DNA of 64,000 nt from Breoghania corrubedonensis (lineage in GTDB: Bacteria > Pseudomonadota > Alphaproteobacteria > Rhizobiales > Stappiaceae): assembly GCF_003053845.1 (NCBI RefSeq), contig NZ_QAYG01000004.1, forward strand, positions 1 to 64,000. Direction: 5' to 3'. A model generated the notes under the pieces. That model saw nothing but the letters and a program-made list of their open reading frames with translations, was not told the origin of the DNA and did no database searches. The stretch's first letter is position 1, and each line of letters begins with the position of its first letter. Of this stretch, positions 9,684-19,326 are shown in pieces. Position numbers and translations under genes: made by a program.

Positions 9684-10310
9684 TCAATACTCGATCCCGA
9701 TCTGCGGCTTCACGCCGGAGCGGAACGGATGCTTGATCTGCGTCATCTCGGTGACGAGGTCGGCGATCTCGATCAGTTCGTCCTTGGCGTTGCGCCCGGT
9801 GATGACGACATGGACATCATCCGGTTTCTCGTCGCGCAGGAAGTCGACCACCTCCCCGATCGGCACGTAGTCGTAGCGCAGCACGATGTTGAGCTCGTCA
9901 AGCAGCACGATGCTGTGCTCACGCGAAGAGATCAGTTCCTTCGCCGTCTCCCATGCCTGACGCGCGGCGGCGATGTCGCGCTGCCTGTTCTGGGTCTCCC
10001 AGGTAAATCCCTCGCCCATGCGCCTGATCGTTACCTGATCGGAGAACTTCTCCAGCGCCATCCGCTCGCCGGTCTCGATGCGCCCCTTCACGAACTGGAC
10101 CACAGCCACCTTCATGCCGTGACCGAGCGCACGGAAGATCATGCCGAAACCGGCAGTCGACTTGCCCTTGCCCTTGCCGGTGTGGACGATCAGAAGCCCC
10201 TTCTCGATCGTCTTGGTCGCCATGATCTTGTCGCGGGCGGCCTTCTTTTTTTTCATCTTCTCGGCGTGACGGGCATCGAGTTCCGCCTCGCTCATGTCCT
10301 GCTTCGCCAT
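9684..10310 (-). CDS. cobO: Cob(I)yrinic acid a,c-diamide adenosyltransferase
   Basis: A 208-residue CobA/CobO/BtuR-type ATP:corrinoid adenosyltransferase, which puts the upper adenosyl ligand on reduced cobalt. The P-loop HTGKGKGKSTAGFG is at residues 43-56, the VVQFVKGR strand follows, and ITGRNAKDELIEIADLVTEM is typical of the family end. The ATG at 10310 is chosen for its GAGGAG ribosome site. It is ten bases after cobN, as the last gene of the riboswitch-controlled operon. Confidence 0.95.
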   Translation of the reverse strand: MAKQDMSEAELDARHAEKMKKKKAARDKIMATKTIEKGLLIVHTGKGKGKSTAGFGMIFRALGHGMKVAVVQFVKGRIETGERMALEKFSDQVTIRRMGEGFTWETQNRQRDIAAARQAWETAKELISSREHSIVLLDELNIVLRYDYVPIGEVVDFLRDEKPDDVHVVITGRNAKDELIEIADLVTEMTQIKHPFRSGVKPQIGIEY

Positions 10311-10320
10311 GGCCGTCTCC

Positions 10321-13300
10321 TCAGGCGTTTTCCTCTGCCGGCTGTGCAAGCCGGCTCAAATGATCATAGGCGCTGTTGAGCCGCGGCCGCCACAGACCGC
10401 GTTCGATCGCATCGCGCAGACGCTCCGCAATCTCCGAAAGCGCCGCCGGATTTTTCTCGGCAATGAAGTCACGCACCACATCGTCTTCCAGATAGGCCGT
10501 GTAGAGCTGATCGAAATGATGGTCCTTCACTGCGTGCGTGGTCGCCGCGAAGGCGTAGAGATAATCGACGGTGGCGGCGATCTCGAACGCCCCCTTGTAG
10601 CCGTGCCGCATGACACCGGTGATCCACTTCGGGTTCGCCGCACGCCCACGTACGACGCGCGCGATTTCCTCTTCCAGCGTGCGGACGACCGGGCGTTCGG
10701 GCCTCGAATGGTCATTGTGGAAGACGCGAGGCGCTTCGCCCTTCAACGTTTCCACCGTTGCCGCAAGCCCGCCCTCGAATTGGTAGTAATCATCTGAATC
10801 GAGAAGATCGTGCTCGCGGTTGTCCTGATTGTGCACCACCGCATCGGTCGCCCGTAGCCGGGTCTCGAGTTCCGCCCGCGCACAAGCACCTTCGGCCCCG
10901 CCACCATAGGCATAGGCGCCCCAGGTCAGATAGGCGTCGGCGAAATCGCCACGCTCATCCCAGATCCCCTCGTCGACAAGCGCCTGCAGTCCGGCGCCGT
11001 AGGCCCCCGGCATCGATCCAAACACCCGGAAGGAAGCACGCCGGCGCGCCGCATCGCGTGCGATCCCCTCGCCTTCCAGCCGCCGCGCCTCCGCACCCAC
11101 CCGGGCCGCTAGCGGATTTGCATCTTCCGGCTCGCTCAGTTCGGACACCGCGCGCACGGCACTGTCGAAGAGGTCGATCTGATGCGGGAAGGCATCGCGG
11201 AAGAAACCGGAGATGCGGAGCGTCACGTCGATACGCGGGCGGCCAAGCTGCGAGAGCGGAACGACCTCGAACCCAGTGACCCGGCCCGAGCCCGGCTCCC
11301 AAACCGGCGACACCCCGATCAGTGCCAGAGCCTGCGCGATGTCATCGCCGCCAGTGCGCATGTTCGACGTGCCCCACGCGGTAAGCGCGATGGCGGAGGG
11401 CCATTCGCCCTCCTCTTCGAAATAGCGCTCCGCCAGCCGCTCGGCCGAAAGCCGGCCAAGCCGCCAGGCCAGTTCGCTCGGCACGGCGCGCACATCGACA
11501 GAGAAGAAATTGCGGCCCGTCGGCAGCACATCCGGTCGCCCGCGCGTCGGTGCGCCCGAAGGTCCCGGCGCGACGAACCTGCCATCGAGCCCGCAAAGCA
11601 AGGCAGCTAACTCCGCGTCTCCAGAGACTTCGACGGATTTCTTGAGGCGGCTCACAATCGACGTCAAAACGGATGTTGTAAGACACCCGTAACTTTTTGA
11701 CTTGTCAGGATTTTCGATAAGATCGGCCGCCGCCATCTCGATCCGCTCCACGGTATCGCCGGCCGTGCGCCATGGATTGTCGCAGCATTGCGCGAGCAAT
11801 TCCGGTTTGGGGCCGTCCCACGGCGCGGCCATATCGCAGTCCAGTGGATCGAAGCGCCTCTTGCAGACCTTGGCCCTGCCATCCACCGCTCCCGCTCGGG
11901 GCGAGGATGAAATGTGGCGATCGCCCGCAGGCCCGTTCATCAGCCCGAGGTCCGCCGCTATCGCGCGGTGCAGGCTGCCCTCGTCTTCGGCTGATCCGCG
12001 TGGGACACGAGCAAGCGCGACGAGCAGATCGCGCAGCTGGACGCCTTGCGGCGCAAAACCCAGTACATGCAGACCGTCACGGATTTGCAGTTCCTTCAGA
12101 TCGCACAAGTGCGCATCGATCCGGGTCAGCCGGTCGGCGCGCTCCATGTCGCGTGTGATCCCGACATCGACATCAAGGCCATTGCGGGCGGCAAGATCGA
12201 AGATCGCCTCTTCCAGCGCCTCCATTCGACGCGGATCGATACCGGAAGCGAGGTAATATTCGTCAAGCAGGCTTTCCATCTCCACGGCCACGCCGTGGCT
12301 TTCCGCTCGCGTCATCGGCGGCGTCAGATGATCGATAATGACGGAGGAAAGCCGGCGCTTGGCCTGAGAGCCCTCGCCAGGATCATTGACGATGAAGGGA
12401 TAAAGGTTCGGAACAGGCCCGAGCACGGCTTCCGGATAACAGTCTTGCGAAAGTGCGAGTGCCTTGCCCGGAAGCCATTCCAGATTGCCGTGCTTGCCGA
12501 CATGCACCACAGCATCGATACCGAATTCCTCGCGCAGCCACAGGTAGGTCGCGAAATAGAAGTGCGGCGGTACCAGGTCCGGCGCGTGATAGGTTTCTTT
12601 GGGATCGATATTGTATCCACGTGCCGGCTGGATGGCGACAACGGCTGCTCCGTAACGATGAACCGCAAGCCGGAAGGCTCCGTCGACCACGAAGGGGTCG
12701 GCCTCCGGCACGCCCCATCGCTCGATGACGGCTTTGCGCACGGTCTCCGGCAATCGTGCGAACAGCTCCGCGTATCGCCCGAGCTCGAGGAGTTCTCCCC
12801 CGGCGCGGCCGGGCTTCGGCGCATTGGTCGGCCCCGCAGCGATCTCCGCCATAAGCGCATCCGAATCCGTCGGAACCGATCGGACCGCGTATCCCGCACC
12901 TTCCATCGCCTTCAGGATCGCGACCGTGGAGGCAGGCGTGTCGAGCCCGACCCCGTTGGCAATGCGCCCGTCCTTGTTGGGATAGTTGGCGAGAAGCAGA
13001 GCGACCTTTCGTTGCGCAGGCGATTTGCGCCCCAGTTTCGCCCAGTTCCCCGCCAGTTCCGCGACGAAACGGACACGGTCCGTTTTGGGAGCGAAACGAA
13101 CGGGTGTGCTTTGTGTCCGCGCGTCCTGTTCACCCGCCTCCTTGAAAGAGACGGCGCGTGTGAAGAGCCGCCCGTCGAGTTCGGGCAGCACCACATGCAT
13201 GGCGAGATCGCGGATGGAAAGGCCGCGCTCGCTCTCGCGCCAGCCGTCCTCGCTGGACGAGGAAAAGACCACCTGAAGCACCGGCCGCCCTGGGGCATCG

Positions 13301-14163
13301 AGCACTGTCGATCGGAATCCGCCTGCCGCCGATGAGAGCGCGAAGGCGGTCGCATTCAGGACAATATCGGGCGGCGTCTGCGAAAACAGCCCGGCCAGCA
13401 CGGCCGCTGACGAAGCTTCCTTCAGGCTGGCGACGAATACGGGCATGGCGTTGACGCCCGCCGTGTTCAGTTCCTCGATGAGGCTGGCCACGGGCGCAGT
13501 CGCCGCGCCTTGCACCAGTGCGCGATAGAAGACGATCGCCGCCGCCGGGCGTGCCGCATCGCTCCAGCGCGCTTTCACATCATCGAGTGTCGGAGACGGC
13601 ATGTCCGGCCACCAGAGGCCCGCACGCGGAAGCGGGCGCGGAAGGGGAGGCTCTCCTCCCTCCCCGATCAGATGGCCGGCATAGCGAAGCGCATGGCGAA
13701 GGTTCTCCGCCCCGCCTTCCACGCAGTAGCGCCAGAGCCTTTCGGCAATCTCGGGGGAGACGGTCGAATGGGCCGCAAGCGTTTCGTCCCATTTGTCATC
13801 GCCGGCGACCACGATGAGTTTGAAACCGTTCGCGCGCGCCGCCTCCCCCAACCGCTCCAGCCCATAGGGCCAGTACCCCTTGCCACCCAGAAGCCGCACG
13901 AAGACGAGCCGCGCGTGCGAAATCGTCTTCTCCACGTAAAGATCAACCGAATAGGGGTGGCCAAGCGCCATCAGGCTGGCGAGCCGCACCGATGCTTCCA
14001 GCCCGCCCCGGGACACTGCCCCAAGAGCCTCCACAGCCCCCGCAAAGCCCGCAAGCTCCGTATCGGCGGCGGAAAGCACAACGATATCGCCCGGTGACTG
14101 ACCGAGATCCACCGCGCTTTCACCATCATCGATGCGTCGCGCCTGGCTGACCGGAATGTGCAT
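10321..14163 (-). CDS. cobN: Cobaltochelatase subunit CobN
   Basis: A 1280-residue large subunit of the aerobic, ATP-dependent cobaltochelatase, which works with CobS and CobT (not in this window) to insert Co2+ into hydrogenobyrinic a,c-diamide. Length and motifs fit CobN: VHVGKHGNLEWLPGKALALS, YPFIVNDPGEGSQAKRR near the middle and TGVMRHGYKGAFEIAATVDYLY near the end. It lies between cobW and cobO with short gaps. Confidence 0.97.
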   Translation of the reverse strand: MHIPVSQARRIDDGESAVDLGQSPGDIVVLSAADTELAGFAGAVEALGAVSRGGLEASVRLASLMALGHPYSVDLYVEKTISHARLVFVRLLGGKGYWPYGLERLGEAARANGFKLIVVAGDDKWDETLAAHSTVSPEIAERLWRYCVEGGAENLRHALRYAGHLIGEGGEPPLPRPLPRAGLWWPDMPSPTLDDVKARWSDAARPAAAIVFYRALVQGAATAPVASLIEELNTAGVNAMPVFVASLKEASSAAVLAGLFSQTPPDIVLNATAFALSSAAGGFRSTVLDAPGRPVLQVVFSSSSEDGWRESERGLSIRDLAMHVVLPELDGRLFTRAVSFKEAGEQDARTQSTPVRFAPKTDRVRFVAELAGNWAKLGRKSPAQRKVALLLANYPNKDGRIANGVGLDTPASTVAILKAMEGAGYAVRSVPTDSDALMAEIAAGPTNAPKPGRAGGELLELGRYAELFARLPETVRKAVIERWGVPEADPFVVDGAFRLAVHRYGAAVVAIQPARGYNIDPKETYHAPDLVPPHFYFATYLWLREEFGIDAVVHVGKHGNLEWLPGKALALSQDCYPEAVLGPVPNLYPFIVNDPGEGSQAKRRLSSVIIDHLTPPMTRAESHGVAVEMESLLDEYYLASGIDPRRMEALEEAIFDLAARNGLDVDVGITRDMERADRLTRIDAHLCDLKELQIRDGLHVLGFAPQGVQLRDLLVALARVPRGSAEDEGSLHRAIAADLGLMNGPAGDRHISSSPRAGAVDGRAKVCKRRFDPLDCDMAAPWDGPKPELLAQCCDNPWRTAGDTVERIEMAAADLIENPDKSKSYGCLTTSVLTSIVSRLKKSVEVSGDAELAALLCGLDGRFVAPGPSGAPTRGRPDVLPTGRNFFSVDVRAVPSELAWRLGRLSAERLAERYFEEEGEWPSAIALTAWGTSNMRTGGDDIAQALALIGVSPVWEPGSGRVTGFEVVPLSQLGRPRIDVTLRISGFFRDAFPHQIDLFDSAVRAVSELSEPEDANPLAARVGAEARRLEGEGIARDAARRRASFRVFGSMPGAYGAGLQALVDEGIWDERGDFADAYLTWGAYAYGGGAEGACARAELETRLRATDAVVHNQDNREHDLLDSDDYYQFEGGLAATVETLKGEAPRVFHNDHSRPERPVVRTLEEEIARVVRGRAANPKWITGVMRHGYKGAFEIAATVDYLYAFAATTHAVKDHHFDQLYTAYLEDDVVRDFIAEKNPAALSEIAERLRDAIERGLWRPRLNSAYDHLSRLAQPAEENA

Positions 14164-14205
14164 GGTTTGGAAAGCTCGCCTTTCGTGAAAGGGCCCGGAG
14201 GCCGG

Positions 14206-15273
14206 TTAGACGACCGCTTCCTGTGCAAGCATCGCCTCGATCCGTGCCTTGTCGACCCCCTTGAGGCCGATCACCACGAGCCCGGGCCTCTTGTCGGCGG
14301 CGGCAGCGAACCAAGCCTCCACACGCGGCCCCACAGCCTGGACGACGGCGGGGGAAGGCTTGCCCGCGACCCACACGTGCCCCTTGACCCGCAACACCCC
14401 CGGCAGGGCAACGACGGCCGCAACCCGTTCCCTGGCATCGGCAAGCGAGATCGCCGGAGCGGCACGCACCACGAAACTCTCGAAGTCGTCATGATGATGG
14501 TGGTCGTGATGCTCATCATCATCGTGATCATCGTCGTCATTGTGATGATCGTGGTGGGCCCTGCGGCTTTCCATGTCGTCTTCGGCGCCGCTGTCGAGCC
14601 CCAGCAGGACGTCGGCCGGAAGCCGTCCCATATCTGCCTTCAGCATTGCCACGTCGGCACGCGCGTCTTCTGCCACGCGAACCTGGACCCTTGCGATCTC
14701 CGCCTCATCGCACAGGTCCGACTTGGAGAGAACGATGAGATCGGCGCAGCGAAGCTGATCCTCGAAGAGTTCCTCGATCGGACTGTCATGGTCGAGCGCC
14801 TCATCCGCCGCGCGTTGAGCGGCGACTGCATCCTCGTCCATCGCGACATGCCCGTCGGCCACGGCGCGCGCATCGACGACGGTGATGACGCCATCCACCG
14901 TCACCCGTTCGCGCACATCCGGCCACTGGAATGCGCGAACCAGCGGTTGCGGCAGGGCGAGACCCGATGTTTCGATCACGATGTGTTCGGGCGCCGGATC
15001 CCGCTTCATCAACGCCTGCATTGCGGGCAGGAAGTCGTCGGCGACGGTGCAACAGATACAGCCGTTGGTGAGCTCGATCACCTCATCCGCCCCGCATCCG
15101 GGCACGCCGCAATCCGACAGCATGCCGCCGTCGAACCCCATGTCGCCGAATTCATTGACGATGAGCGCAATGCGCTTGCCACCCGCGGTCTCGATCAAAT
15201 GGCGCACCAGCGTCGTTTTTCCGGCGCCGAGAAATCCGGTGATGATCGTTGCGGGGATCTTTGCGGGTCTCAT
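14206..15273 (-). CDS. cobW: CobW-type GTP-dependent metallochaperone
   Basis: A 355-residue G3E GTPase thought to deliver cobalt during cobalamin synthesis. The P-loop TGFLGAGKTT (residues 12-21), the metal-site motif NGCICC, and NKxD-like SKSDL are visible. Roughly residues 237-265 form a His/Asp-rich tract suited to metal storage. The ATG at 15273 gives the family start MRPAKIPATIITGFLGAGKT. Its ATGA overlaps the cobP stop, so cobP and cobW are coupled; GGAGG sits upstream. Confidence 0.95.
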   Translation of the reverse strand: MRPAKIPATIITGFLGAGKTTLVRHLIETAGGKRIALIVNEFGDMGFDGGMLSDCGVPGCGADEVIELTNGCICCTVADDFLPAMQALMKRDPAPEHIVIETSGLALPQPLVRAFQWPDVRERVTVDGVITVVDARAVADGHVAMDEDAVAAQRAADEALDHDSPIEELFEDQLRCADLIVLSKSDLCDEAEIARVQVRVAEDARADVAMLKADMGRLPADVLLGLDSGAEDDMESRRAHHDHHNDDDDHDDDEHHDHHHHDDFESFVVRAAPAISLADARERVAAVVALPGVLRVKGHVWVAGKPSPAVVQAVGPRVEAWFAAAADKRPGLVVIGLKGVDKARIEAMLAQEAVV

Positions 15274-15809
15274 TCCGCGCCTCCTGTGTTCTGATTGTCC
15301 TTGAGCGTCAGCGGCAATCCGGCCGCGACGAAAATCACATGCGGCACGACAGCCGCCACCGCCTGGTTGAGAAGGCCCTGGCAATCACGAAACTCACGCC
15401 CCAGCGGCGTTTCTGGCACCAGCCCGAGTCCGATCTCGTTTGAAACGAACAGAACGGGCCCGGCACGCGCATCGATCGCAGCCACGAGCGCAGCCGTTTC
15501 GGCCTCCACATCACGTCCGTCGAGCATCACGTTGGAGAGCCACAACGTCAGACAATCGATCAGCAACACCCGGCTACTCAGCCCCTCGCCGGCCAGGATA
15601 CCGGTGAGATCGAGCGGCTCCTCAATCGTCTTCCAGTCAGAGCCCCGCCGCGCCTGATGCCGGACAATGCGCTCGGCCATCTCGGCATCCCCCCCCTGCC
15701 CGGTTGCCACATAAACCTTCTCGAGCCCCGAGGCCTCGGCCAGCGCCTCCGCGTGCCGGCTCTTGCCCGACCGCGCGCCTCCCAGAATCAGCGTCGTCTC
15801 TATCATCAT
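15270..15809 (-). CDS. cobP: Adenosylcobinamide kinase / guanylyltransferase
   Basis: A 179-residue bifunctional CobP/CobU enzyme that phosphorylates adenosylcobinamide and then transfers GMP, preparing it for the nucleotide loop. P-loop GGARSGKSRHAE is at residues 10-21, followed by YVATGQ, and the conserved NEIGLGLVPETPLGREFRDCQGLLNQ segment is near the end. First gene of the operon behind the cobalamin riboswitch. Confidence 0.95.
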   Translation of the reverse strand: MMIETTLILGGARSGKSRHAEALAEASGLEKVYVATGQGGDAEMAERIVRHQARRGSDWKTIEEPLDLTGILAGEGLSSRVLLIDCLTLWLSNVMLDGRDVEAETAALVAAIDARAGPVLFVSNEIGLGLVPETPLGREFRDCQGLLNQAVAAVVPHVIFVAAGLPLTLKDNQNTGGAE

Positions 15810-16188
15810 CGAAATCTCCGCAGGCGGATCGGGGGTTCAAGCCCCGTGGGTGGTCGTGGGGAATGGGGCCGGGCAATCGCGAACAATCGCGAGAATCGGA
15901 TCGAAGCCGGGCCTGTTGCTCGGGCGCACCTGTCGCCGCTTCGGCCGACATGTCCGCAGCGCCGTCGCGCGCCTCTGCCTGCGTTACCGCAATGAAGCGG
16001 ATCGCGTGCAACGAAGTCGGCCGGCGGCGGATTCAGCAACGAACGAATCCAGGTGTTGTCACGAGCAAGGCGCGCGCAGGCGCAAGTGTCGTATCGGGAT
16101 GCGGATACGAATTGTCGGGAAAACCGAATTGAACCATCGAACATCTCCTCACCGTCCACCCGACGGCACATAATGGAATTTCATCGTG
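15810..16188 (-). other. Long leader between riboswitch and cobP
   Basis: About 380 bases separate the riboswitch from cobP, which is unusually long. A short open frame at about 16033-16134 (MVQFGFPDNSYPHPDTTLAP...) and other small frames exist, but none has a recognisable family. Either a small or decayed gene sits here or the leader is simply long. Confidence 0.4.
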
Positions 16189-16410
16189 TGTCGGCTGGTT
16201 TCCTGGCTTGCGGGTCACCGCATCGCCCGCGCCTTCCCGGATAAGGACCCTGCCGAGACATGCCCGGTCGACTCGTTCCAGTGGCATTGTGCGGGGATGC
16301 TCGCCGCTTACAGTTGCGGGGGCAGCTGCGGCCTCAAACGCCCTGATTGGGTCCGTTCTCACCGCATTCCCATTTGATCCCCCAGGGCTTTGCCCGGCGG
16401 GGAACCGACC
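16189..16410 (-). promoter_or_regulatory. Cobalamin (AdoCbl) riboswitch
   Basis: Read on minus, the conserved elements occur in order: P1 GTCGGTT near 16403-16409, ATCAAATGGGAA, CGGTGAGAACGG, CTGCCCCCGCAACTGTAAGC, the ATGCCACTGG box, CCGGGAAGGC, GATGCGGTGACCCGCAAGCC and a closing GCCGAC. This is the cobalamin riboswitch core. It lies upstream of cobP-cobW-cobN-cobO and should switch the operon off when adenosylcobalamin is plentiful. Confidence 0.95.
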
Positions 16411-16581
16411 GCAACGTTGTAGCCGCTTGCGCTCCGCCCCTCAAGGCGCGTGAAAGAAAGGAATACACGAGGGCATTGAGAAGCCGGCAAAACGGCGGGA
16501 ACCCGGGAACCATCCGCACCATTACGACATTGGCGCCATCCGGATGATTTACATTCATCCACATTTTTTGCCCGTCGGGAC

Positions 16582-16610
16582 TTGGCAAGCGCATTAGGCG
16601 TTGATATAGC
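16582..16610 (+). promoter_or_regulatory. Sigma-70-type promoter of tRNA-Asn
   Basis: TTGGCA (16582-16587), a 17-nt spacer and TATAGC (16605-16610). The tRNA begins 38 bases after the -10 element, a sensible leader length. Confidence 0.55.
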
Positions 16611-16647
16611 CTCATCCGTCGCCGCACCGCTGGTGTGGCCGACCTGC

Positions 16648-16722
16648 TCCCCGGTAGCTCAGTGGTAGAGCAAGCGACTGTTAATCGCTTGGTCGCTGGT
16701 TCGAATCCGGCCCGGGGAGCCA
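16648..16722 (+). tRNA. tRNA-Asn (GTT)
   Basis: Acceptor TCCCCGG / CCGGGGA, D-arm GCTCAGTGGTAGAGC, anticodon stem-loop with CTGTTAA (anticodon GTT), T-arm GGTTCGAATCC and encoded CCA. A pyrimidine-rich T tract follows at about 16723-16740 as a likely terminator. Confidence 0.97.
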
Positions 16723-16967
16723 TTTCTCCTTTTTCTTCTCCTGAAATTTTCGAAGGCGACTGTCTGACGGTCAGAGCTTCTTCGATAGCAGCAGGCTTGT
16801 GATCCAGGCTTGAATCTCCCGTTCCAGGCCCGAGCCAAACGCGCTTTCATGTCCGCACACGCACTTTCATGAATGTCTTGCGTGTACCGCTCGTAGCCCT
16901 GCCCGGATTTCCTGTCTTCCTCCCGAGTTCTCCCACTTGACTCGACTGCGCGGCTTTGAGCTTAATA

Positions 16968-16982
16968 GAACAAAACAGGAAC
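16968..16982 (+). promoter_or_regulatory. LexA (SOS) box of imuA-imuB-dnaE2
   Basis: GAAC-N7-GAAC, the direct-repeat operator known for alphaproteobacterial LexA, 43 bases before the imuA ATG. It predicts damage-inducible expression of the cassette. Confidence 0.8.
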
Positions 16983-17024
16983 ATAGAGTGCGCCCGGCAT
17001 GGTCGGGCGAAGCGGACAAACGTC

Positions 17025-17840
17025 ATGTCAAGTCAGCGCAGGATTGCCGATCTGAGCGGAATCGTGAGGGCGCATGCGCCTGTTTCCGACCGGGCGCCGC
17101 TGGGAGCGGAGGTGGTCGACCGCCTGCTTGGCGGCGGGCTTGTTCGTGGCGCCTTGCATGAGGTGCGCTGCGAACACGTACGCGAGATAGCCGCAGCCTC
17201 GGGTTTCCTGATTGGACTGATCGAACGGCTGCACGCTTCTTCCGGTCGGGTCGTCTGGGTGGCGGATCCGGCCACCTCGCTCGACGCAGGTACGCTGTTC
17301 CCGCAGGGGCTCGCCCAGATCGGATTTGATCCCGCCCGCCTGGTTCACGTCCTGCCCCATGACCTTGCAACCGCCCTGTGGGCCGCGGACGAAGCCGTGA
17401 AATGCCGAGGGCTGGCGGCCGTCGTTCTGCAAATCAGGGGCAATCCGGCCCGGCTCGACCTGACCGCGACGCGGCGGCTGATGCTGCGCGCCCAGGAGAA
17501 TGGCGGCTTTGCCTGCATGCTGCGCCAAAGCGCAGAAGCGCAGGCCAGTGCGGCCGCCACCCGGTGGCACGTGCGGGCGGAATCATCTGCGCCACCGGGG
17601 ACACTCTCGACACCATCCGCGCCACGCTGGCGCGTCACGCTTGAAAAGAACCGCGAGGGCCGCACGGGGGAATGGTCGCTCGCATGGAACAGTGAGTGCA
17701 AGGTCTTTGAACATGCCCCGGAAACCCGTTCGGAAACCTGTAGCGCAGAGAATTCTGGCCCTCGCCTTCACGCACCTGCCGAGCGACCAGGTGGCGCGGC
17801 GCAAATGGGGCAAGTCGTGGCGTTTGAAGCCGCGTCCTGA
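17025..17840 (+). CDS. imuA: ImuA mutagenesis cassette protein
   Basis: A 271-residue RecA/SulA-like protein that with ImuB and DnaE2 carries out damage-induced mutagenic translesion synthesis. Recognisable segments are LGAEVVDRLLGGGLVRGALHEVRC, VVWVADPATSLDAGTLFPQGLAQIGFDP and LDLTATRRLMLRAQENGGFACMLRQ. The ATG at 17025 is preferred over 16956 because 16956 lies within the LexA box region. The last 128 bases overlap imuB in another frame, as is common for this cassette. Confidence 0.92.
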   Translation: MSSQRRIADLSGIVRAHAPVSDRAPLGAEVVDRLLGGGLVRGALHEVRCEHVREIAAASGFLIGLIERLHASSGRVVWVADPATSLDAGTLFPQGLAQIGFDPARLVHVLPHDLATALWAADEAVKCRGLAAVVLQIRGNPARLDLTATRRLMLRAQENGGFACMLRQSAEAQASAAATRWHVRAESSAPPGTLSTPSAPRWRVTLEKNREGRTGEWSLAWNSECKVFEHAPETRSETCSAENSGPRLHAPAERPGGAAQMGQVVAFEAAS

Positions 17841-19326
17841 GGCGCCGCCCATCGCGGTGGTCGATACGGTGAAGAATACGGTCCGCATCGTGGCATGCGA
17901 CAGCCACGCGACGTCCTTCGGCATCAAGATCGACCAGACGCTGAGCGATGCCCGCGCTCTTGTTCCCGATCTGGAATGCAGCCAGAACCGGCCGGAGGAG
18001 CTGAAGGCCCTGCTGGCCTCGATCTGCGAATGGTGCGGACGCTACACCCCCCTCGTGGCTTGGAGCGGCACGGACGGCCTGTTTCTCGATATCAGCGGCT
18101 GCACGCACCTGTTCGGCGGAGAGGCGGCCTTGGTTGCGGATCTGGAACACCGCCTGAAGGCGCAGGGTTTTTCCGCACGCGCGGCCATTGCCGATACGCC
18201 GGGAGCCGCCTGGGCCATGGCGCGGTACGGCCGCCTCGCGATCGTTGCTCCGGGCCGTCAGCGCGAGGCCCTGCGCGATCTGCCGCTTGCCGCGCTGCGC
18301 CTCGACGAAACGCTGGTGATCGAGATGGCTCAGCTCGGCTTCAAGGCTGTCGGCTGCCTCATCGACGTGCCGCGCGCGCCGCTTGCCCGACGTTTCGGCC
18401 GCGATCTCCTGCGCCAGTTCGATCGCGCCATGGGAGACGAGGACGAGGTCCTTTCGCCGCTGATGCCCGTGGCCGAACTGACCTCGGAAAAGCGTTTTTC
18501 AGAGCCGATCGTCCATGAGGACGACATTCTGGGCACGATCGACCGGCTGGCCACCAGCATGCAGCCCCTCCTGCAGCGGCGTGGACTTGGCGTACGCCGA
18601 TGCGAGATCAAGCTGTTTCGCGTCGATGGTCAGGTCTGCCGGCTCGCCGTCAACGCCTCCGCTCCCGTGCGCGCCCCGAAGAGGATTTCCGCCCTCTTCC
18701 GCGAACGCCTCGCCGCGCTCCATGACGATCTGGACGCCGGGTTCGGGTTCGACGTCCTGCGTCTCGACATCCTGCACGCGGAGGCTTTCGACGAGGCTCA
18801 GGCGAGTTTCGACGCGCCGCGCAACCACGAGGACGAACAGCGCGCCCTGATCGACCGGCTCGGCGCCCGGCTCGGCACGGATCGCGTCCGGCAGTTCGGC
18901 TTCGCCGACACGCACATCCCCGAACGCAGTTTCGATCTGCTGCCCGTGCTTTCAGCTTCCAATCGCGCAGGCGGCTCCCTGCCCGGCACGGTGACCAAAA
19001 GCGCATGGATGAGCGAGGGGACGACGTACGGACTGACGCGCCCTCTGCTACTGCTTCGGCAACCGGAACCGGTGGAAGCCATCGCGCCCGTGCCGGACGG
19101 CCCGCCCATCCGTTTCCGCTGGCGCAAGGCACTCTATGAAACGCGCCGCTCGGAAGGTCCCGAACGTATTGCCTGTGAATGGTGGCGGGATGGGCGCGGT
19201 GCCTACAGCCGGGACTATTTCCAGGTCGAGGACATGGCCGGGCACCGCTTCTGGCTGTTTCGCCACGGGCTTTACCAGCGCGAGACAGACGCCCCGCGCT
19301 GGTACATGCACGGGCTCTTTCCATGA
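17713..19326 (+). CDS. imuB: ImuB, Y-family polymerase-like protein
   Basis: A 537-residue catalytically inactive relative of Y-family polymerases that bridges ImuA, DnaE2 and the beta clamp. The start RILALAFTHLPSDQVARR, the CEWCGRYTPLVAW and GLFLDISGCTHLFGGEAALV segments, and the long C-terminal DUF6504-like region fit. The open frame reaches back to 17500, but the ATG at 17713 gives the family start. Its stop overlaps the dnaE2 ATG (ATGA). Confidence 0.93.
   Translation: MPRKPVRKPVAQRILALAFTHLPSDQVARRKWGKSWRLKPRPEAPPIAVVDTVKNTVRIVACDSHATSFGIKIDQTLSDARALVPDLECSQNRPEELKALLASICEWCGRYTPLVAWSGTDGLFLDISGCTHLFGGEAALVADLEHRLKAQGFSARAAIADTPGAAWAMARYGRLAIVAPGRQREALRDLPLAALRLDETLVIEMAQLGFKAVGCLIDVPRAPLARRFGRDLLRQFDRAMGDEDEVLSPLMPVAELTSEKRFSEPIVHEDDILGTIDRLATSMQPLLQRRGLGVRRCEIKLFRVDGQVCRLAVNASAPVRAPKRISALFRERLAALHDDLDAGFGFDVLRLDILHAEAFDEAQASFDAPRNHEDEQRALIDRLGARLGTDRVRQFGFADTHIPERSFDLLPVLSASNRAGGSLPGTVTKSAWMSEGTTYGLTRPLLLLRQPEPVEAIAPVPDGPPIRFRWRKALYETRRSEGPERIACEWWRDGRGAYSRDYFQVEDMAGHRFWLFRHGLYQRETDAPRWYMHGLFP

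Noticed and set aside
12046-13335. 429-codon plus-strand frame opposite cobN
   Set aside because: Entirely within the conserved CobN coding region on minus.
15637-16011. Minus-strand frame upstream of and overlapping cobP
   Set aside because: Overlaps cobP in another frame and resembles no family; kept only as a note on the long leader.
16334-16723. 129-codon minus-strand frame with RAGFEPATKRLTVACSTTELP
   Set aside because: Antisense to tRNA-Asn and running into the cobalamin riboswitch; a tRNA-translation artefact.
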